Below are positions 63,357 through 64,000 of a DNA stretch of 64,000 nt, piece after piece; within the stretch, counting starts at the first letter, position 1; every line of letters begins with the position of its first letter. Under the pieces are notes generated by a model. The model saw only the letters and a list, made by a program, of their open reading frames with translations. It searched no databases and had not been told where the DNA came from. The stretch spans positions 1 to 64,000 of the forward strand of contig CAMECJ010000004.1 in NCBI GenBank assembly GCA_945913025.1, written 5' to 3'. Origin of the DNA: an uncultured Elusimicrobia bacterium (GTDB lineage Bacteria > Elusimicrobiota > Elusimicrobia > Elusimicrobiales > Elusimicrobiaceae). A program made the position numbers and the translations under genes.

Positions 63357-64000
63357 TATTGTTTGCGGCGGACAAGCCGGCGACGAAGGCAAAGGCAAGA
63401 TTTCTGCGTACCTGTCTTACAAAGGTTCGTATGACTATTGTGTGCGCGTGGGCGGCCCCAACGCAGGGCATACCGTGGTAAAAGACGGTAAATCCTACAC
63501 GCTTAAAAATATCCCGTCGGGATTTTTAAATCCCAAAACCAAATTGGTGCTCGGTGCGGGCGCGTACACCAAAACCGAATGGCTGTTGGACGAAGTGAAT
63601 TTTACCGGCACGCGCGACCGCTTGATTATCGATCCGTACGCCGTGCTGATTTCCGACGAGCAAACCGCCGCCGAAAAGAATGCCGCGCACTTTATGCAGC
63701 ACATCGGCAGCGTGGGTACCGGCTTGGGGCAGGCGGTGCGCGAACGCATCGAACGGCGCGACATTAAGTTTGCCAAAGACGAACCGCTTTTGAAAGATTT
63801 TATCCAAGACGTACCCGAGCTTTTAAACAAAAGTTTGGATAACGGCGGCCAGATTTTGTTGGAAGGCACGCAAGGTATTAAACTTTCTTTAATGCACGGT
63901 GAATACCCGTTTGTTACTTCGCGTGATACCACAGCCAGTACGTTTTTGGGCGAAGCCGGACTCGGCCCCAAGAGCGTGCGCGACGTATATGTGGTGTTTA
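63349..64000 (+). CDS. purA: Adenylosuccinate synthetase, partial, divergent
   Basis: The first 217 residues are visible; the gene runs off the window. PurA uses GTP to join aspartate to IMP. The N-terminal loop GGQAGDEGKGKISAYL keeps the catalytic Asp (GDEGKGK), and RVGGPNAGHTVV has the catalytic His. IGSVGTGLGQAVRERI and LEGTQGIKLSL are also typical. Spacing between motifs is shorter than in E. coli PurA and QAGD replaces the usual QWGD, which suggests a short, archaeal-like class. GGAGGG precedes the ATG, which overlaps the end of purB. Confidence 0.88.
   Translation, partial: MIDIVCGGQAGDEGKGKISAYLSYKGSYDYCVRVGGPNAGHTVVKDGKSYTLKNIPSGFLNPKTKLVLGAGAYTKTEWLLDEVNFTGTRDRLIIDPYAVLISDEQTAAEKNAAHFMQHIGSVGTGLGQAVRERIERRDIKFAKDEPLLKDFIQDVPELLNKSLDNGGQILLEGTQGIKLSLMHGEYPFVTSRDTTASTFLGEAGLGPKSVRDVYVVF

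Noticed and set aside
63349-64000. PurZ-type aminoadenylosuccinate synthase (Z-genome pathway)
   Set aside because: The catalytic Asp in GDEGKGK is retained and the gene is coupled to purB in a core-genome context.

Overview
The window looks like a piece of a Gram-negative bacterial chromosome carrying a large genomic island at its left end. From about 32.6 kb rightwards the DNA is moderately GC-rich and carries single-copy core genes (murB, folD, lepA, hpf, smc, nfo, dnaE, purB, purA), an outer-membrane barrel protein and a complete PTS phosphorelay. This gene content would fit Elusimicrobiota, but that is inference from gene content only; no rRNA is present to prove it. From the left edge to about 32.3 kb the DNA is visibly AT-richer and contains recombinases, IS remnants, pseudogenes and accessory operons.

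Island, left part (1-13.0 kb). A broken WYL regulator, an EcsC-family protein and a TPR protein lead to a DUF2924/large serine recombinase module (3455-5461) inactivated by a nonsense codon. Next come two 252-bp inverted non-autonomous IS3 derivatives (5623-5874 and 12762-13013). Between them is a compact one-strand operon (6386-12588): two micro-ORFs, a ClpX-like AAA+ ATPase, a small partner protein sharing its N-terminal domain, a lipoprotein, a LemA-like protein, a membrane TPR protein, a protein of unknown family and an N-formylglutamate amidohydrolase-like protein. The operon is headed by a candidate structured leader RNA with three mutually exclusive hairpins (6083-6385). This is the strongest candidate in the window for an undescribed system.

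Island, right part (13.0-32.5 kb). A 159-bp sequence occurs twice as direct repeats (13701-13859 and 32343-32501); the right copy abuts the 3' end of tRNA-Asp. Between them lie an array of seven paired 8-mers with an exact 11-bp period (13894-14219), a Fic protein, a PD-(D/E)XK-like gene split by an IS3 element, and an eight-gene operon (17834-30253): two vWA proteins, PP2C phosphatase, kinase with zinc ribbon, SF1 helicase, a 538-residue orphan, a coiled-coil McrB-like AAA+ protein and a zinc-ribbon protein. This resembles the TerY-P (vWA/PP2C/kinase) signalling triad coupled to a DNA-processing module and is probably a phage-defence or DNA-stress system. A second DUF2924/recombinase module (30334-32331), frameshifted, closes the island.

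Core part. murB, a barrel protein, phosphoglucomutase, a glycerophosphodiesterase, a lipoprotein and folD are followed by one long minus-strand operon in transcription order hpf-hprK-rapZ-EIIA-EIIB-EIIC-EIID-ptsH-ptsI-lepA, a mannose-family PTS together with its HPr kinase. Then come a GT2/Stealth glycosylation pair with a structured leader, a small repeat protein, smc plus a phosphoesterase, tRNA-Ala, nfo, a threonine-aldolase-like enzyme, a NUDIX hydrolase, dnaE, a PQ-loop protein, tRNA-Val with tandem duplications of its 3' end, and purB-purA running off the right edge. Several core genes show a -10-like box 6-7 nt before the start codon and no Shine-Dalgarno sequence, suggesting leaderless transcripts.
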